Source: Morganella morganii (lineage in GTDB: Bacteria; Pseudomonadota; Gammaproteobacteria; Enterobacterales; Enterobacteriaceae). From it: a stretch of 64,000 nucleotides of DNA. The stretch spans positions 1,612,001 through 1,676,000 of the forward strand of contig NZ_CP066129.1 in NCBI RefSeq assembly GCF_019242955.1. The letters are read 5' to 3'. The translations under genes and the position numbers were made by a program. Shown piece by piece: positions 61,210 to 64,000 of this stretch. Under the pieces are notes generated by a model that made no database searches, was not told where the DNA came from, and saw only the letters and a program-made list of their open reading frames with translations. The first letter of the stretch is position 1. Each line of letters starts with the position of its first letter.

Positions 61210-61965
61210 ATGGATCACGTCATTTATACGGCAATGGGCGGCGCTAAGCATGCGCTGGAAAATCAGGCCATTGTCTCGAACAACATTGCCAACGTCTCGA
61301 CGTCCGGGTTTAAGGCACAACTGTCCGCGATGCGGGCCGTGCCGGTAAACGGTGATACAGAGCAGACCCGGACACTGGTGGTTTCTTCAACACCCGGGGC
61401 GGACATGACTCAGGGACCGCTGAATTACACCGGCCGTCAGATGGATGTGGCACTTAACGAAGGTCATTTCCTGGCGGTTGCGCTGCCGGGCGGGGAAGAA
61501 GCGTATACCCGTAACGGCAGTATTCAGGTTTCAGCGGACGGTCAGCTGATGCTGGGTGATCACCTTCTGCAGGGTGACGGCGGTGCGATTGATGTGCCGC
61601 CGCACGCAGAACTGACCATCGGCGGTGACGGTACTATCACCGCGCTGATCCCGACGGATCCGCCGACGATGCTCGGACAGATTGGCCGCCTGAAAGTGGC
61701 GGAAGCGAAACCGCAGGATTTGATGCGCGGGGAAGACGGGCTGTTTCATCTTACGGCGGCGGCGCGTAACGCCAACGGCAATGAACTGCCGGTCAGTGAG
61801 CGCGGCAAAGTGTCTTCCGGCGTGCTGGAGGGCAGTAACGTCAATCCGGCACAGGCGATGGTGGAAATGATTGCCAATGCGCGTCATTTCGAGATGCAGA
61901 TGAAAGTGGTTCACAGCGCGGATGAAAACGCCCAGCGGGCCAATCAGCTGCTTTCTGTGAGTTAA
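61210..61965 (+). CDS. flgF: Flagellar rod protein FlgF
   Basis: A 251-residue rod protein with MDHVIYTAMGGAKHALENQAIVSNNIANVSTSGFK and the C-terminal MIANARHFEMQMKVVHSADENAQRANQLL. ATG 61210 is taken; AGAAGG lies 5 nt upstream and the GTG at 61204 overlaps that site. Confidence 0.95.
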   Translation: MDHVIYTAMGGAKHALENQAIVSNNIANVSTSGFKAQLSAMRAVPVNGDTEQTRTLVVSSTPGADMTQGPLNYTGRQMDVALNEGHFLAVALPGGEEAYTRNGSIQVSADGQLMLGDHLLQGDGGAIDVPPHAELTIGGDGTITALIPTDPPTMLGQIGRLKVAEAKPQDLMRGEDGLFHLTAAARNANGNELPVSERGKVSSGVLEGSNVNPAQAMVEMIANARHFEMQMKVVHSADENAQRANQLLSVS

Positions 61966-61984
61966 TATTCAGTAAGGAATTATC

Positions 61985-62767
61985 ATGATCCGTTCATTAT
62001 GGATTGCCAAAACCGGGCTTGAAGCCCAGCAGACGAACCTGGATGTTATTTCCAACAACCTGGCCAACGTCAGCACCAACGGTTTTAAACGCCAGCGTGC
62101 GGTGTTTGAAGATCTGCTTTATCAGAACATCCGCCAGCCGGGTGCGATGAGCTCTGAACAGACCTCTCTGCCGACCGGCCTGCAACTGGGTACCGGTGTG
62201 CGTCCGGTGGCGACCACCCGTATTCATGCTCAGGGTGCGCTGAACAAAACCGGCACCTCTACCGATATCGCCATCAGCGGACAGGGATTTATCCATGTCC
62301 AGATGCCGGACGGCTCTGATGCGTATACCCGTGACGGTTCACTGCATCCTGATCAGAACGGCCAGCTGGTGACCTCATCCGGTTATCAGATTGTCCCGGC
62401 CATTATGATCCCGGAAGGGGCTCAGAAGATGGAAATCGGCCGTGACGGTACTGTTTCTGTCACCATGTACGGTGAAAGCCAGCCGCAGCAGGTCGGACAA
62501 ATAACCCTGACCACCTTCATTAATGATGCGGGTCTGGAGAGTATCGGTGAAAACCTCTACATGGAAACCGCCAGCTCAGGTGCGCCGACAGAAAGTGCCC
62601 CGGAAACCAACGGCGCAGGCCGTCTGTATCAGGGTATGGTGGAAACATCGAACGTTAACGTGGCGGAAGAGCTGGTCAATATGATCCAGACGCAGCGTGC
62701 GTACGAAATCAACAGTAAGGCCGTTTCCGCCTCTGATCAGATGTTACAGCGTCTGACACAACTGTAA
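61985..62767 (+). CDS. flgG: Flagellar distal rod protein FlgG
   Basis: A 260-residue distal rod protein, same length as E. coli FlgG. Motifs: [53 protein letters not shown] and the end [11 protein letters not shown]. flgF lies 19 nt before and flgH 76 nt after. Confidence 0.96.
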   Translation: MIRSLWIAKTGLEAQQTNLDVISNNLANVSTNGFKRQRAVFEDLLYQNIRQPGAMSSEQTSLPTGLQLGTGVRPVATTRIHAQGALNKTGTSTDIAISGQGFIHVQMPDGSDAYTRDGSLHPDQNGQLVTSSGYQIVPAIMIPEGAQKMEIGRDGTVSVTMYGESQPQQVGQITLTTFINDAGLESIGENLYMETASSGAPTESAPETNGAGRLYQGMVETSNVNVAEELVNMIQTQRAYEINSKAVSASDQMLQRLTQL

Positions 62768-62843
62768 TCCCTGTCCCGGCGCTGAGATTATCACCGCCGG
62801 GGCGTTTTGACTGAGACACGCACAGAACAGCAAGAGTATTAAG

Positions 62844-63593
62844 ATGACTGAAAGCGGCATTGTTCCACGGCAGCAGGATTGCGCAAGTTTTCCTGCAACA
62901 TCTGTTTGCGGGCGCGGACTGGTGACAGCGGCAGTGCTTGCCGTATCACTCAGCGGCTGTGCTTACATCAAACCCAAACCGCTGGTGGATACCCACACCA
63001 CCGCGCTGCCGGCTGCACCGACTGCCCCGGCCGCGAACGGTGCTATTTTTCAGAGCGCACAGCCGGCCTACTACGGCTATCAGCCGCTGTTTGAGGACAG
63101 ACGCCCGCGTAACGTCGGCGATATCCTCACCATCAATCTGCAGGAAAACGTCAGCGCCAGCAAAAACTCCTCCGCGAATGCCAACCGAGCCGGGAAAACC
63201 GGGTTTCTCGCCGCAATTCTGCCCGGCTTTATGCAGGGCTGGCTCGGCGGCGGTAATACAGAGCTGGACGTAAAAGGTAACAGTGAATTTACCGGCAAAG
63301 GCGGTGCCAATGCCCAGAACACCTTTAAAGGTACGATTACAGTCACAGTAGATCAGCTGCTGGCTAACGGTAACCTGCATGTGGTGGGTGAAAAACGGAT
63401 CGCCATCAACCAGGGCACGGAATCTATCCGTTTCTCCGGTGTGGTCAACCCGCGCACCATCGGGGCGGATAACAGTGTCAGCTCAACGCAGGTGGCGGAT
63501 GCCCGTATTGAATATGTCGGCGACGGCTATATCAATGAATCGCAGAATATGGGCTGGTTACAGCGTTTCTTCCTGAATGTGTCACCGTACTGA
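62844..63593 (+). CDS. flgH: L-ring lipoprotein FlgH
   Basis: A 249-residue outer-membrane lipoprotein forming the L ring around the rod. The lipobox LSGC places the acylated Cys at residue 39, so the n-region (about 38 residues) is longer than normal, and no start nearer the hydrophobic core exists. The core [43 protein letters not shown] is typical. A ribosome site AAGAG precedes the ATG. Confidence 0.94.
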   Translation: MTESGIVPRQQDCASFPATSVCGRGLVTAAVLAVSLSGCAYIKPKPLVDTHTTALPAAPTAPAANGAIFQSAQPAYYGYQPLFEDRRPRNVGDILTINLQENVSASKNSSANANRAGKTGFLAAILPGFMQGWLGGGNTELDVKGNSEFTGKGGANAQNTFKGTITVTVDQLLANGNLHVVGEKRIAINQGTESIRFSGVVNPRTIGADNSVSSTQVADARIEYVGDGYINESQNMGWLQRFFLNVSPY

Positions 63594-63610
63594 GCAGAGG
63601 TAAAGTGAGA

Positions 63611-64000
63611 ATGAAAAAAGTACTGACCGGCCTGCTGATTGCGGTTTTGGGTGTGGCGAGTATCCCCGCACACAGCGAGCGGATTAAAGATCTGACCACC
63701 GTGCAGGGCGTACGTGAGAATGCACTGATTGGTTACGGGCTGATTGTCGGCCTCGACGGCACCGGTGACCAGACCATGCAGACGCCGTTTACCACACAAA
63801 GTCTGAATAACATGTTGTCGCAGATGGGGATCACTGTCCCGCCGGGCACGAATATGCAGCTGAAAAATGTGGCGGCGGTGATGGTCACCGCCAAAATGCC
63901 GCCGTTTGCCCGCTCCGGCCAGGCAATCGATGTGGTCGTTTCCTCAATGGGTAACGCCAAAAGCCTGCGCGGCGGCACATTGCTGATGACTCCGCTCAAA
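63611..64000 (+). CDS. flgI: P-ring protein FlgI (N-terminal part, cut by window end)
   Basis: The first 130 residues of FlgI, which assembles the periplasmic P ring. A Sec signal ([21 protein letters not shown], about 1-22) is followed by [39 protein letters not shown], a strongly conserved FlgI stretch. ATG 63611 is preceded by GGTAAAGTGAG after flgH. The frame is open to the last base. Confidence 0.96.
   Translation, partial: MKKVLTGLLIAVLGVASIPAHSERIKDLTTVQGVRENALIGYGLIVGLDGTGDQTMQTPFTTQSLNNMLSQMGITVPPGTNMQLKNVAAVMVTAKMPPFARSGQAIDVVVSSMGNAKSLRGGTLLMTPLK

Overview
The window looks like a chromosomal segment of a Morganella-type enterobacterium (Morganellaceae, most likely Morganella morganii or a close relative). 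This rests on gene content and order: an E. coli-like mot/che/flh/flg block, a tetrathionate reductase cluster, enterobacterial housekeeping pairs (mdtG-lpxL, bssS-pyrC), and protein families typical of Proteus, Providencia and Morganella. The species was not confirmed by a search.

Region 1 (1-15450) is the distal part of a type VI secretion (T6SS) operon, all on the + strand: tssE, tssF, a short tssG, tssH (clpV), an FHA gene, tssJ, tssK, tssL, tssM, then a broken vgrG, a DUF6931-type gene, a PAAR gene and an unrecognised 310-residue gene. The operon closes with a hairpin terminator. Several core parts are reduced: ClpV lacks most of the middle domain, TssG is about 220 residues, and TssM has no Walker A motif. 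vgrG carries an in-frame TGA and a frameshift at a run of eight A. The tube/sheath genes (hcp, tssB, tssC) and tssA are not in the window and may lie to the left.

Region 2 (15495-24528) is a mixed chromosomal stretch: an AraC regulator with an mdaB-like quinone reductase, a LysE/RhtB exporter, an orphan FecR-like membrane protein with Fur-box-like sites nearby, csaA, a second AraC regulator, a POT peptide transporter, mdtG and lpxL.

Region 3 (24620-32160) is the tetrathionate respiration locus. ttrSR (two-component system, - strand) diverges from ttrBCA (+ strand). A near-perfect inverted repeat lies between them. TtrS/TtrR should sense tetrathionate and switch on the Tat-exported, molybdenum-dependent reductase.

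Region 4 (32217-38433) holds bssS and pyrC, a HigBA-like toxin-antitoxin pair, four identical tRNA-Asn(GTT) genes each with its own promoter, ylaC, a cspE-type cold-shock gene with a long leader, dsrB, and an MgtC/SapB-family gene behind a 350-base leader with possible short ORFs. A 1.7-kb AT-rich non-coding stretch follows (38434-40062).

Region 5 (40063-64000) is the flagellar and chemotaxis regulon: flhDC, motAB, cheA, cheW, two chemoreceptors, cheR, cheB, cheY, cheZ, a minus-strand DUF5339-type lipoprotein, flhB, flhA, then flgA-flgM-flgN (- strand) facing flgB to flgI (+ strand, flgI cut by the window end). FlhDC starts the cascade. FlgM holds sigma-28 (FliA), and near-consensus FliA promoters are visible before flgM and the first chemoreceptor. 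flhE, usually after flhA in enterics, is missing here.
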